From Labrenzia sp. PHM005 (GTDB lineage: Bacteria; Pseudomonadota; Alphaproteobacteria; Rhizobiales; Stappiaceae): a stretch of 64,000 bases of DNA. This document shows, one piece after another, positions 1-8,780 of the stretch; position 1 is the stretch's first letter, and each line of letters opens with the position of its first letter. The notes under the pieces were generated by a model. That model saw only the letters and a program-made list of their open reading frames with translations. It made no database searches and was not told the DNA's origin. A program made the translations under genes and the position numbers. The stretch is taken from the NCBI RefSeq assembly GCF_006517275.1, contig NZ_CP041191.1:5265001-5329000 (forward strand), written 5' to 3'.

Positions 1-10
1 GCAGATGTTT

Positions 11-41
11 CTGGTGTTTTATCCCTATTGTGAAACACCAG
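11..41 (-). terminator. Hairpin at the 3' end of the GGDEF gene
   Basis: CTGGTGTTT and AAACACCAG pair as a 9-bp stem around a 13-nt loop that contains the stop codon. There is no clear U-run, so this is a weak terminator candidate or an mRNA 3'-end stabilising hairpin. Confidence 0.35.
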
Positions 42-1587
42 TTTCGATCTGCTTCTGCTTCTTCTGTTCTTCCAAAGTGTTCGGCGCCTGTCCCATCGAC
101 GGATCGTAAACGACGCTGCAGTTCCGCCCATTTGTCTTAGCCTGATAGAGCGCAAGGTCGGCCCGGCGCAGTGCAGTCGACAAAGTACGGTCAGTCATCA
201 GGATCGAACTAATCCCAAAGCTGGCGGAATAGTGCAGGTTGTGACGAGATACAGACCGTTCCAGAAAAGCAAGCCGAAGTTTTTCCGCGACTTCGAAAGC
301 GTCAGCCTCGATGGTTTCCGGCAACAATAGCCCAAATTCCTCACCGCCAATCCGGCCAAACAAATCGTAATTTCGAAGGTGTTTCATGGTCACTCGGGCA
401 CAATCTCTCAAGACCTGGTCGCCAACCGAGTGGCCATAAGTGTCGTTGACTAATTTGAAGAGATCGAGATCGAACATGATTACGCAGGCATCTTCGCCAT
501 TGCGCGTCGCACGATTAAGCTCTTCGTTGCCACGTTGCAGGAAAATACGCCTGTTAGGTGCTCCGGTCAGGGTATCTGTGGATGCCAGCCGTTCTGCTTC
601 CCGTTTGGCACACTCCAGTTCAGCAGTCCGTTCCCGAACTTTGACGTCCAATGTGTCCCGTGCCTCCTCCAGGCGCTGAACATGAAGTCTAACTTGTTCC
701 CGGCTGGCATGCAGCATAAGCAGCAACACACCGATCACACCTATCATGAGCTGCGCGTTGATCAACGCCGTGTTGAGTTCGACTTCTCGAAGCGGCCCGT
801 ATCCCAGGGCTGTAGGAACAATAATCCCAGCAGCCAGATAAAAAACTACGATAGAATTGTAGAGGCCACTTAGTCTGAGTGCTGCCCATAATAACAAAGC
901 AATGGTTGCGACCAACTCAAAACTCAAGACCAAGCCAGCTATCCCTCCCCAGAACGCTGCGAACCCAGCTGTGCTAACAAGCGCGAAATTGGCAATCGCC
1001 TCGAAAGTGGGAAAACCACCTCCTTTGAATTTTTCCTTGCGCAGGATTGCAATTGCCAGAGGAGCGATTGTCAGCACGCCCAGCGCATCGCCGGTAAACC
1101 AGGTCGCAAAAACATACCCATAGCTGGCCACTGGTATGATGCCGGCGAACACCAATCCGGAGGCCCCGAAGAATGCACTCACAGCAGATCCACCAGCAAC
1201 ACCGATAGCCAGAAACGCCGATGCTGCCGAAACGCTCTGAAACAATTTGAAGGGTCGAAAATGCTTGTGCAGGAGAGCCGCTGCGCCGACGGAGGCTAGA
1301 GCATCGCCGATGCCATTTGGAATGCCGGCCAACAGGGATTGCATCATGCTAAGTGCGGAGCTGGGGTCGAAATACGCCCAGACATTACCCAAGTAAGCAC
1401 CTAGAAAAACGCCCGGCCAAATACCCGGTCCTCGAACAAGGGCCCAGGCAAGCATCAGGCCGGAGGGGATCCATACCGGTGTAACATTCCCCGGCGGGAT
1501 GGCGAGGGTTTGGCCAAGTCTGGCTGTCAGGATATAAGTCACCGCCACCAGGGTGACTTCAACAACTCTTGTCCTGTCGATCGGCAA
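25..1587 (-). CDS. MASE1-GGDEF diguanylate cyclase
   Basis: Makes c-di-GMP from two GTP, with a membrane sensor controlling output (family knowledge). The 520-residue protein has about eight hydrophobic segments over residues 1-300, in the pattern of the MASE1 sensor domain. A short coiled coil follows (EEARDTLDVKVRERTAELE), then a GGDEF domain. The active-site motif is GGEEF at about 414-418. An RxxD (RNYD) lies exactly five residues before it, so the inhibitory c-di-GMP site looks intact. The start is TTG, chosen because AAGGAG lies 9 bases upstream; the nearby ATG is in another frame. No partner gene is adjacent. The signal sensed is unknown. Confidence 0.9.
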   Translation of the reverse strand: MPIDRTRVVEVTLVAVTYILTARLGQTLAIPPGNVTPVWIPSGLMLAWALVRGPGIWPGVFLGAYLGNVWAYFDPSSALSMMQSLLAGIPNGIGDALASVGAAALLHKHFRPFKLFQSVSAASAFLAIGVAGGSAVSAFFGASGLVFAGIIPVASYGYVFATWFTGDALGVLTIAPLAIAILRKEKFKGGGFPTFEAIANFALVSTAGFAAFWGGIAGLVLSFELVATIALLLWAALRLSGLYNSIVVFYLAAGIIVPTALGYGPLREVELNTALINAQLMIGVIGVLLLMLHASREQVRLHVQRLEEARDTLDVKVRERTAELECAKREAERLASTDTLTGAPNRRIFLQRGNEELNRATRNGEDACVIMFDLDLFKLVNDTYGHSVGDQVLRDCARVTMKHLRNYDLFGRIGGEEFGLLLPETIEADAFEVAEKLRLAFLERSVSRHNLHYSASFGISSILMTDRTLSTALRRADLALYQAKTNGRNCSVVYDPSMGQAPNTLEEQKKQKQIETGVSQ

Positions 1588-1779
1588 TCATGTATCTCCT
1601 TGAGGATCTCACCCCAGGGGTCGAACACCAATTTGTTCCCTTCTCTAAATCAGTATTTGCAATTCATGCCCGCTGCGCATCCGTGGCACTACTTAGAAAT
1701 ACACCTATAGGTTTATTTTCACAAAAAACAAAGTAGCTTACAGTTGCACCTACAAAAGGGTACACATCACTTAAACAAT

Positions 1780-1805
1780 CCGCCTCGTCAATCCTGACAA
1801 GGCGG
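1780..1805 (-). terminator. Probable terminator of the dimethylargininase-like gene
   Basis: A CCGCCT..AGGCGG stem extended by GTCA/TGAC lies 15 bases past the stop of the minus-strand gene. On that strand it is followed by a T-rich stretch (TTGTTT). Confidence 0.5.
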
Positions 1806-1820
1806 CTGTGATAAAGTTAG

Positions 1821-2618
1821 CTATTTCGCGAATCTTAAGGACAGGCAGGACAGCCCGCCGTCAACCTTGCGTGCCTCATGGGTTGGCAAGACGACGGTTT
1901 TGAAACCGGCTGCTTCGATCGCCGCAAGAGTTTTTGGATAGCCTTCCGGAACAAGAACGACATCGTTCACCCTTATGACATTGGCTGCGTAATCTTCGCC
2001 GTCCGGAACGACGACAGTTTTCCGGTCACCGAAGAACCCGCTCTTGGCCATCACCTCGGTTGCCAGAATGACTCCTTCACCCAAGGTGGAACAGGCCGTC
2101 TTGAAGTGAAGCACGCCCTCAGGGGTCTCGCAGACTTCGGCGTTGTAGCCCCACTCGCCCAGAAGTTTTGCAAACGCTTCAGCGCCTTCGCGGTTTGTCC
2201 GGGCAGACAGACCGATCAGGATGACATCATCCAGCATCAGGATATCGCCGCCGTCGACATAGCCAGTCCCCGGCAGTTCCACGACTTTTTCGAACCGCGC
2301 ATCGAGCGCTGCTCGGATTTCCTTGCCCTCACCTTCCCGGCTGGCAGTGCCCGGGCGCAATTGGATCGCACCTTCCGGCAAACAAAACGCCGGATCTTCG
2401 ACAAAACAGCTGTCCGGATAAGTTTCCAGCTGCGGCAGAACGTCAACGGTCAGGCCGGCCTCTTGTAACGCCTTCACGTAAAGCTCATGTTCAGCTCGGA
2501 ATGCTGCACCACTGGGATCGCCGGTATCGACCGCACGGATACCGTCGGCCACGCTGTCGGCGGGCATGCGGGTGATGGCATGAGTGAAACGATAAGACAG
2601 TCCAGCGCGTGCCGGCAT
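1821..2618 (-). CDS. Dimethylarginine dimethylaminohydrolase-like amidinohydrolase
   Basis: Predicted to hydrolyse N-methylated arginine (or a related guanidino substrate) to citrulline plus an amine, in the cytosol. The 265-residue length fits the DDAH branch of the pentein superfamily. Visible are the FVEDPAF segment that carries substrate-binding acids, a central GYVDGGDILML segment, and the C-terminal DGGLSCLSLRF with the nucleophilic cysteine. The reading frame is open 29 codons further upstream, but ATG 2618 has GGAG 8 bases before it and gives the usual family N-terminus. Only 13 bases separate it from the divergent acetyltransferase, so the two promoters must overlap the opposite coding regions. 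The exact substrate is not certain. Confidence 0.85.
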   Translation of the reverse strand: MPARAGLSYRFTHAITRMPADSVADGIRAVDTGDPSGAAFRAEHELYVKALQEAGLTVDVLPQLETYPDSCFVEDPAFCLPEGAIQLRPGTASREGEGKEIRAALDARFEKVVELPGTGYVDGGDILMLDDVILIGLSARTNREGAEAFAKLLGEWGYNAEVCETPEGVLHFKTACSTLGEGVILATEVMAKSGFFGDRKTVVVPDGEDYAANVIRVNDVVLVPEGYPKTLAAIEAAGFKTVVLPTHEARKVDGGLSCLSLRFAK

Positions 2619-2631
2619 TTTTGGAACTCCA

Positions 2632-3096
2632 ATGAAAACCACAAGCGATAAACCAGCCATTCGCCGCGCCAATTTGCAAGATGCAAATGCTATCAAACAG
2701 TGCATTGACCGCGCCTATTCACCGGTAAAAGAGCGCTTGAACGATCTTCCAGATGTTTCCGCAGGGGTAGAAAAGGAGATTTCTGAGAAGGTCGTGTTTG
2801 TTGCTGAGAACAACACCTCCCTCGCCGGCTGTGTGATACTCGCGCTTCAGGGCAACCATGCACATCTGGTCAATATCGCGGTTGACCCTGAGTATCATGG
2901 GCGCGGGATCGCGCGCCTGCTGATCCACACCGCCGAAGAACTTGCCCGCCGAGATGGAGCAAGCGAATTTCGGCTCGCAACCCATGTCGGCATGCCGGAA
3001 AATGTTGCCCTTTATACGCATCTGGGCTGGTCGGAAACCGAGCGCAAAGGCAACAAGGTTCTGATGACCAAGAGGCTTAAAGGCACGATCTCATAA
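2632..3096 (+). CDS. GNAT family N-acetyltransferase
   Basis: A 154-residue single-domain acetyl-CoA-dependent acetyltransferase. The central segment VNIAVDPEYHGRGIARLLI is the acetyl-CoA pyrophosphate loop (R/Q-x-x-G-x-G/A type), followed by the C-terminal ALYTHLGW strand typical of the fold. The substrate cannot be read from the sequence. It starts back-to-back with the dimethylargininase-like gene and ends 12 bases from the convergent asparaginase gene. Confidence 0.85.
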   Translation: MKTTSDKPAIRRANLQDANAIKQCIDRAYSPVKERLNDLPDVSAGVEKEISEKVVFVAENNTSLAGCVILALQGNHAHLVNIAVDPEYHGRGIARLLIHTAEELARRDGASEFRLATHVGMPENVALYTHLGWSETERKGNKVLMTKRLKGTIS

Positions 3097-3108
3097 CTGA
3101 GGACAAGC

Positions 3109-4143
3109 CTAGCTTGTGAGAAGGGTTGTTTTCAGAGAATTCAAAAACTCAGCGCGCGGGCGGATATGGCCTGCCTCTGTGCCCCTGCGGGTGAGGACCG
3201 GTGGATTGACCAAAGTATCCAGCAGCTTTGCTTCCTCCTCATCAAAGTCCAGCATCGCTTCCAGCACAGTCGCCATCATGACTTCTGCGGCCCGCGTCGC
3301 ACCGTCATCGCATTTCAGGGCAACGCCAAACCCGAGCTCAGGCACAGAGGCACAGAAGACACCTTCGGCGCCCGTTTTGACGAAAACCCGGCCGCGGAAG
3401 CCCTCCATGACTTTGGTACAAAACCGGTCGGCTCCGGCAACCATGTAAGGCTCGTTAACACAGGCATCGAAAATCCGCTGAGCCGCGTCCTGGCGCAAGG
3501 GTTCCAACCCCTCTCCGGTTCCAAAGGCAGCGAATGCGCGGGCAAAGCCGACAAGGGGAGATGCATAAGTTGGAATCGAACAGCCATCTGTTCCGCAAAC
3601 ATCTTCCGACACGATGTCACCGGTCAATTGTTCGATGACCCTCCTGACTTCAAGCTGTACCGGGTGGCTCGGCTCTATGTAACCCTTTGTTTCGACACCC
3701 ATCACTCTGGCAAGCCCTAGAAAACCAGCGTGTTTGCCTGAACAATTGTTGTGAAGCCCACAGGGCGTTTCGTTGTCCAGAATAAGCTTGGCGGCATCTT
3801 CCATCCGCTTCGGCCATTGCGGACCGCATTCCAGGTCATTCTCTGTGAGCCCCGCCTTCATCAGCATCACCCGCGCCGAATTGGCATGCACCTCTTCCCC
3901 GTTGTGCGATGAACAGGCAAGCGACAACTCGGCATCGGTCAAATCGAGCGCGTCCGCAGCTCCCGACTCCACCATTGGAATTGCCTGCAATCCCTTGATC
4001 GCGGAACGCGGAAATACCCGGGCGTCTACATCGCCGATGCTGCAGACCAATTTGCCGGAAGCATCGACAATTGCGACGGTACCGCGGTGCAGGCTTTCGG
4101 TCAGCTGGCCACGGGTCACATCCACCAAAGCAGGATTGGGCAT
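3109..4143 (-). CDS. L-asparaginase, AnsA/ReAII (COG4448) type
   Basis: Hydrolyses L-asparagine to aspartate and ammonia, probably in the cytosol since there is no signal peptide. At 344 residues it matches the Rhizobium etli type II asparaginase family, which is unrelated to E. coli AnsA/AnsB. The family signatures are present: an SxxK-like PRSAIKG near residue 47, the SSHNGE motif, and NNCSGKHAG around residue 135. The start ATG is preceded by a GAGAG ribosome site. It lies 38 bases downstream of the aminotransferase on the same strand, so the two probably form a small nitrogen-scavenging operon. Confidence 0.9.
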   Translation of the reverse strand: MPNPALVDVTRGQLTESLHRGTVAIVDASGKLVCSIGDVDARVFPRSAIKGLQAIPMVESGAADALDLTDAELSLACSSHNGEEVHANSARVMLMKAGLTENDLECGPQWPKRMEDAAKLILDNETPCGLHNNCSGKHAGFLGLARVMGVETKGYIEPSHPVQLEVRRVIEQLTGDIVSEDVCGTDGCSIPTYASPLVGFARAFAAFGTGEGLEPLRQDAAQRIFDACVNEPYMVAGADRFCTKVMEGFRGRVFVKTGAEGVFCASVPELGFGVALKCDDGATRAAEVMMATVLEAMLDFDEEEAKLLDTLVNPPVLTRRGTEAGHIRPRAEFLNSLKTTLLTS

Positions 4144-4181
4144 GAAGCTCTCATCTCGTTCATTTGGAACTGAATTGAAAC

Positions 4182-5360
4182 TTAAGCGGATTCGGCCCGG
4201 GCCGCAGTTAAAAAGCGGTCCAGACGCTCGAGCGCTTCATCAATCACCGTATCCTGTTTGCAGAAGCAGAAGCGGATGAAACCAGTCGGCGCATCAGACC
4301 CATAGAATGCAGAGACGGGAACCGCGGCCACACCGGCGTGCTTGACCAAGGTTTCGCAGGCCTCAACATCACTCACACCAAGCCCAAGCCCGGAAAATCC
4401 ACAGGTGAGGAAATAGGTCGCCGCGCAAGGAAGAACGTCAAAGCCAAGCGCCTCAAGACCTTTGGCCATCCGGTCCCGTTTGCGGCTCAAATCCCCCGCA
4501 AGCCCGTCATAGTAGCTGTCATCCTTGGCAATGCCGTAGGCGACCGCCTTTTGCAGGTTGGGCGGCGTTGTGAACGTGGTCCACTGATGCGCCTTTGCAA
4601 TCGGGTCCAAAAGCGCGGCCGGGCCGGTGATATATCCAACTTTCCAGCCTGTCAGCGAAAACGTCTTGCCGGCAGACCCGATACGGACCGTCCGTTCGCG
4701 CATGCCGTCGAAGGTCATTAGTGGTCGGTGTTTGCGGCCGTCAAAAACCAGATGCTCATAGACCTCGTCACAAATGGCATAGGCGTCATACTGCCGGCAA
4801 AGATCCGCGATGCGCCCAAGTTCAGCGTCGGAAAACACCTTTGCCGTCGGATTCATCGGATTGTTGATGAGAACGGCTTTGGTCTTATTCGAAAATGCAG
4901 CTGCCAGCGCGTCATCGTCGAGGTGCCAATGCGGCGGGGTTACCCGAACCCGCACGGGAACACCGCCAGCGCGTTCCACCAGAGGCAAATAGCAATCATA
5001 AAGGGGCTCGATCAGGACAACTTCGTCGCCCGGAGAGACAAGAGACATGATACAGTCCGACAACGCTTCCGTTGCACCCGAGGTCACCAGAACTTCGGAC
5101 TGAGGATCGATTTTAAGACCATAAAACCGTTCATTGGCCTCGGCCACCGCTTGACGCAACTCGGGAAGACCGAGCATCGGCGGATACTGGTTGGGTCCGT
5201 CAATTAGCGCTTGTGCCGCAATTTCCCGGATGTCCTCCGGGCCATCGACATCCGGAAACCCCTGCCCCAGATTGATGGCGTTATTCGCCATTGCCAAGCG
5301 CGACATGGTTTCAAAAACAGTCGTCTGGATGCCGGTGAAAACCGGATTTGTCGGCTTCAT
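4182..5360 (-). CDS. Class I/II PLP aminotransferase (methionine/kynurenine type)
   Basis: A 392-residue fold type I aminotransferase. Visible are NLGQGFPD near the N-terminus (substrate loop of the CCBL/YbdL group), NNPMNPTAK, the CDEVYEHL aspartate-tyrosine pair that contacts the PLP ring, and SAGKTFSLTGWK with the Schiff-base lysine. The likely reaction is transamination of methionine, aromatic amino acids or kynurenine; the sequence does not decide which. The ATG at 5360 is chosen because GGGAG sits just upstream; an in-frame TTG 13 codons earlier lacks a better site. Asparaginase follows on the same strand. Confidence 0.9.
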   Translation of the reverse strand: MKPTNPVFTGIQTTVFETMSRLAMANNAINLGQGFPDVDGPEDIREIAAQALIDGPNQYPPMLGLPELRQAVAEANERFYGLKIDPQSEVLVTSGATEALSDCIMSLVSPGDEVVLIEPLYDCYLPLVERAGGVPVRVRVTPPHWHLDDDALAAAFSNKTKAVLINNPMNPTAKVFSDAELGRIADLCRQYDAYAICDEVYEHLVFDGRKHRPLMTFDGMRERTVRIGSAGKTFSLTGWKVGYITGPAALLDPIAKAHQWTTFTTPPNLQKAVAYGIAKDDSYYDGLAGDLSRKRDRMAKGLEALGFDVLPCAATYFLTCGFSGLGLGVSDVEACETLVKHAGVAAVPVSAFYGSDAPTGFIRFCFCKQDTVIDEALERLDRFLTAARAESA

Positions 5361-5489
5361 GCTATCTCCCATTTTTGTTGGTTTTACTTCGGGATCCAAT
5401 CACCGTCGAGGTGTTTTTGCGCCGTCGTTGTTGCGGTACGCGATCGTAAGTCAAATCACTTGGTCTATGGCGACTATTGTTCGAAAGGG

Positions 5490-6185
5490 TTACCTTTCCA
5501 AATAGACTTCAGCGTTTGCACCACCATAAATAATTTCGGCCAAGGCTCGTTCCAATCGCGGCACCAAAGCGGTGTGCCGCCGATTCAGGTAGTGGTAGAA
5601 ATCGATCGAGCGCAAATGGTTATCGCCCTTATAGATAGGTCCGTGAACAGCGGCCTTTAGCAGGCGGTCGCCGGGATTTTCGGCGGCTATTGCAATATCC
5701 AAACGTTGCCTTTGCAACATATTAAACAAGACTTCGGGCGTCTCAACGGTCGTCACATTCGGCAGATCCGCAGTCATTTCTTCTGCAAACTTGGCGCCAG
5801 CGACATAACCAACCCGGACGTCCTTCATCTCACCCAGTGTCAGGTTGGTCATCTCCTCATCATTGGTGTACGCGTAGATCGGAAGGGAAATGACAGGAAC
5901 ATTCACGCGGATGATTTCAGTAAAATGGTCCCCGATCTGCTTAATGCGCAACAATTCACCATCTGCAGCGCCGTTTTCAACCTCCTGGATCGACCGGTGA
6001 GGTGTCAGGTAAACGACTGAAAAACTAATACCGAGCACGCTGTAGGCTCTCTGCAACAATTCAAGAGCCTGTGTGTTGTGGCGCATCCCGTCGACTGCTG
6101 TAAATCGCAGTTGCATTTTCGCAGCCGCCGTTCCTCCGAAACAAACCAGATACATAAGAGCTAGGGCAGCAAACTTCAGAACCAT
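5490..6185 (-). CDS. Lone periplasmic substrate-binding-like protein (SBP_bac_3 type)
   Basis: A 231-residue protein with a hydrophobic signal peptide ending near GGTAAAK. The fold resembles a short extracellular solute-binding protein: MRHNTQALELLQRAY, GADGELLRI and VRVGYVAGAKF match segments of the two tandem proteins at 9.9-11.4 kb. The GELLRI(K) segment is shared with those, marking a common subfamily. No permease or ATPase gene is adjacent, so a stand-alone sensing or scavenging role in the periplasm is inferred. The frame is open upstream to 6275, but that extension has no signal-like start. A 374-base gene-free region with palindromes lies upstream. Confidence 0.75.
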   Translation of the reverse strand: MVLKFAALALMYLVCFGGTAAAKMQLRFTAVDGMRHNTQALELLQRAYSVLGISFSVVYLTPHRSIQEVENGAADGELLRIKQIGDHFTEIIRVNVPVISLPIYAYTNDEEMTNLTLGEMKDVRVGYVAGAKFAEEMTADLPNVTTVETPEVLFNMLQRQRLDIAIAAENPGDRLLKAAVHGPIYKGDNHLRSIDFYHYLNRRHTALVPRLERALAEIIYGGANAEVYLER

Positions 6186-6559
6186 CACATCAAACTCTTT
6201 TGGGTCATTTCGAATAACAAACCCATGGCTCGATCCGGCTCGCCTCACGCAAAGAGGCCACCAGTTACAATCCAAGGTTAATTAACCTTACGTAAGTACT
6301 CGCATTTTTTCCAGAATCCATTTTGCCGCGCTTAAAACATTTCTCACTTTGGCAGTTAGCGGCTAAGAAAAATGGTGATTATCCAGAGCGCACGGAGATA
6401 AATTGCACAGCAATGCACTGCGCTCGTTTCAAAACGGCGCAAAGCTCTGGTTTTTCTCAGACTTTAGTTTAACATCCCTGCTTAGAGTGCCTTTGGGCGC
6501 GGTTCATTTTTGAATTTTGGTACTGCATTGGTTAAGCGCTTCGGGGGAGTTAAGGGATC
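6186..6559. other. Gene-free divergent region before the SPFH gene
   Basis: 374 bases between two divergent genes. It holds the overlapping palindromes at 6274-6296 and T/A-rich tracts suited to promoters for both genes. No small ORF with a ribosome binding site was found. Confidence 0.6.
6274..6296. promoter_or_regulatory. Two overlapping palindromes upstream of the lone binding protein
   Basis: A perfect 16-bp palindrome AAGGTTAATTAACCTT (6274-6289) overlaps a 10-bp palindrome CTTACGTAAG (6287-6296). They lie about 90 bases upstream of the minus-strand start codon at 6185. Position and symmetry suggest a dimeric regulator site; the regulator is unknown. Confidence 0.4.
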
Positions 6560-8341
6560 ATGCTTGGCGTCGTCATAGGCCTTTTGATTATCCTGATTGG
6601 TGCCAGCGCCTTGTTGCGCCGTGGCAGCTCCGCATCAGGTGGCTCACGCCTATCCCGGATTTTAGGCAGTAAAGTCATGGGCATTGTGCTGATCTTGATC
6701 GGCACCTTCATGCTGGCGTCGTCTTCCTTTGTTTTTGTTGACGCTGACCGTGTTGGCCACCTGAAGCGGATTTACGCGTTCAAGGAACTACCTGAAGGGA
6801 GGATTCTTGCACTGGAAGGCGAAAAGGGGCCGCAAGCTCAGATCCTCGGGCCTGGATTTCATTTTATTCCCTTGGTGCGGGTACTCTACGACTTCGAAGA
6901 ATGGGACGTGGTCACCATTCCGGAAGGCTATTATGGCCAACTGACCGCCCTTGACGGCAACGCCATGCCCTCAGGCATGTTCATGGCACCGGCCATTTCC
7001 GATGCCGAAGTTGGCGACATGCTCAAGGCCGAAAGTTTTCTGACCAAAGGCGGTCTGCGCGGTCCTCAGGAAACAGTCCTGAAACCGGGACAATACCGCC
7101 TGAACCGGTATTTATTCGATCTTCGGCTTGATGAGAACACAAACGCCACAATCATTCCGGCCGGCCATGTCGGTGTGGTCAAATCTAATGTCAGCCAGCC
7201 AGGCATCAATTGTGTTGAGGAAGAAGTCTCTGCATCAACGGCCTCGCGCGAAGCCCTGACCGTTCCTTTGGTGCCGCGCGGCTGTGTTGGCATCTGGAAA
7301 GAGCCTTTGTTCCCGGGCGCCTACTATCTCAACCGCCAAGCCTATGAAGTGACACTGGTTGATACCCGGGTGCAGACCTGGGAATACAAAGGCGGCTACA
7401 CCAAACGGATCATTGATCTGTCCGTTGATCAGCAAGGCAACATCCAGCAGAACGAACGCTCTGTCCAAGAGCAAATCCCGAGCGATGCGGCCGACCGGGC
7501 TGTTTATGTCAAAGTTGAAGGCTGGGACATTCCCCTCGAACTCCGTGCGCTGGTCCAGGTGGATCCGTCCAATGCTCCGGTCGTGGTCGGCTCGGTCGGC
7601 GGTCTCGGTGAAATTGAAAACCGTATCCTGACCCCGGCAATCCGCTCCATCGTGCGCAATGTCGCTGGCGCGTCAATTCGTGTACCGGACAAAAACGCAG
7701 ATGGCACCCTGGTGGAACCACCAAGCTACACCGTCCGCCCGACACGCGTCCTGGACCTGATCGAAAACCGGGATGCTTTGGAGCAAACCATCGAGCAGCA
7801 GATCAAGATTGAAGGCAACAAGGCCGGTGTAAACATCCGGGAAATCCGTCTTGGCGAACCGGCCATCCCGCCGGAACTTCTGGTGTCCCGGTTGCGGGTC
7901 CAACTCGCGGATCAATTGTCGACCGCCTATGAGCGCGAAACGGACGCCCAGCAAAAACGTATTGAGACGGAACAGGCCCGCTCCACGGCCGATGAACAGC
8001 CGCGCCTTGTTGAAGCCCAAATCGCGGTCCAAGTGGCCAATCAGCGCGAACAGGAACGGGCCGCTCTTGGCCGTGCCGAACGGCAATACCTGGAAGAACT
8101 GGCCCGCGGCCAGCGCGCCCAGGTCGACGTGCTTGGCCAGGACCGGGTTGCGCTGCTACAGGCGCTGGAAAAGCTGCTAACCTCTCTTGAACGCAAACCG
8201 GAGCTGGTCGGGCTGGTCGGCAAACTGGTTCCCAACACCGTTGTCAGCAGCGATGGCGCGGGGTTGGCCGGCGCCGCCGCCCTGCTCGGCTCAAGTTTGG
8301 CGAACACAACGGCGAAACCGGCCGGACAAACCAGCCGGTAA
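6560..8341 (+). CDS. Large SPFH/Band 7 membrane protein (flotillin-like)
   Basis: A 593-residue inner-membrane scaffold protein of the stomatin/prohibitin/flotillin superfamily; such proteins organise membrane microdomains. Two hydrophobic segments (about 1-18 and 40-60) are followed by a long SPFH region. That region contains repeated phrases such as ILGPGFHFIPLVRVLYDFEEW and FPGAYYLNRQAYEVTLVDTR, and a second block ending QVDPSNAPVVVG. Residues 450-550 are a charged, glutamine- and alanine-rich coiled coil (QQKRIETEQAR, AQIAVQVANQREQER). The protein is longer than typical stomatins. The start ATG follows GGGGGAGTTAAGGGATC. No NfeD partner gene is adjacent. The caspase-like gene downstream is 439 bases away, so co-transcription is doubtful. 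Confidence 0.85.
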   Translation: MLGVVIGLLIILIGASALLRRGSSASGGSRLSRILGSKVMGIVLILIGTFMLASSSFVFVDADRVGHLKRIYAFKELPEGRILALEGEKGPQAQILGPGFHFIPLVRVLYDFEEWDVVTIPEGYYGQLTALDGNAMPSGMFMAPAISDAEVGDMLKAESFLTKGGLRGPQETVLKPGQYRLNRYLFDLRLDENTNATIIPAGHVGVVKSNVSQPGINCVEEEVSASTASREALTVPLVPRGCVGIWKEPLFPGAYYLNRQAYEVTLVDTRVQTWEYKGGYTKRIIDLSVDQQGNIQQNERSVQEQIPSDAADRAVYVKVEGWDIPLELRALVQVDPSNAPVVVGSVGGLGEIENRILTPAIRSIVRNVAGASIRVPDKNADGTLVEPPSYTVRPTRVLDLIENRDALEQTIEQQIKIEGNKAGVNIREIRLGEPAIPPELLVSRLRVQLADQLSTAYERETDAQQKRIETEQARSTADEQPRLVEAQIAVQVANQREQERAALGRAERQYLEELARGQRAQVDVLGQDRVALLQALEKLLTSLERKPELVGLVGKLVPNTVVSSDGAGLAGAAALLGSSLANTTAKPAGQTSR

Positions 8342-8780
8342 ATTGTTGTTCCAGGTTTTTTAAACAGAATGCGCCAATTCCGCTGATCTGTGCACACTGT
8401 GCCAGGTCGGCCGGATAGGTCTCAAACTCGCTCTCTGCCACAACCCGCCTACCTGCCGCCATTCCAAAACTCTACAAAAATGACCTAAACTCAACCAAAT
8501 ACACACGCAAAAATTGCTTATACGCAAACGATCCCATAACAAACTCCATCAAACTCAGATCGTTTTCATGTTATGATTCAACAATGAAACAAAAAACTAA
8601 GCTTACTTGGCATTTTTTCAAATAAAAATTATAATATTAATATAATAATTGCAGCCATCTACACAACTTTTAGTAGATAGCTCATCAAAAATAATAATAA
8701 AAATGATTGCCTCCCTATCAGGGGCAACAACTCAGTCCTGCATTTTCTGTAGGCAATTTTTTTTACTTTAGGAGGATATT
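8342..8780. other. AT-rich gene-free spacer before the caspase-like gene
   Basis: 439 bases. The part from about 8570 to 8770 is strikingly AT-rich (runs such as TAATATTAATATAATAATT) compared with the GC-rich surroundings. It ends in a T-tract and a strong AGGAGG site for the next gene. It probably carries that gene's promoter. No ORF or RNA gene was recognised. Confidence 0.6.

Noticed and set aside
6274..6296. CtrA binding site suggested by TTAA repeats.
   Set aside because: The two TTAA units are adjacent rather than separated by seven bases, so the site does not match the CtrA consensus.
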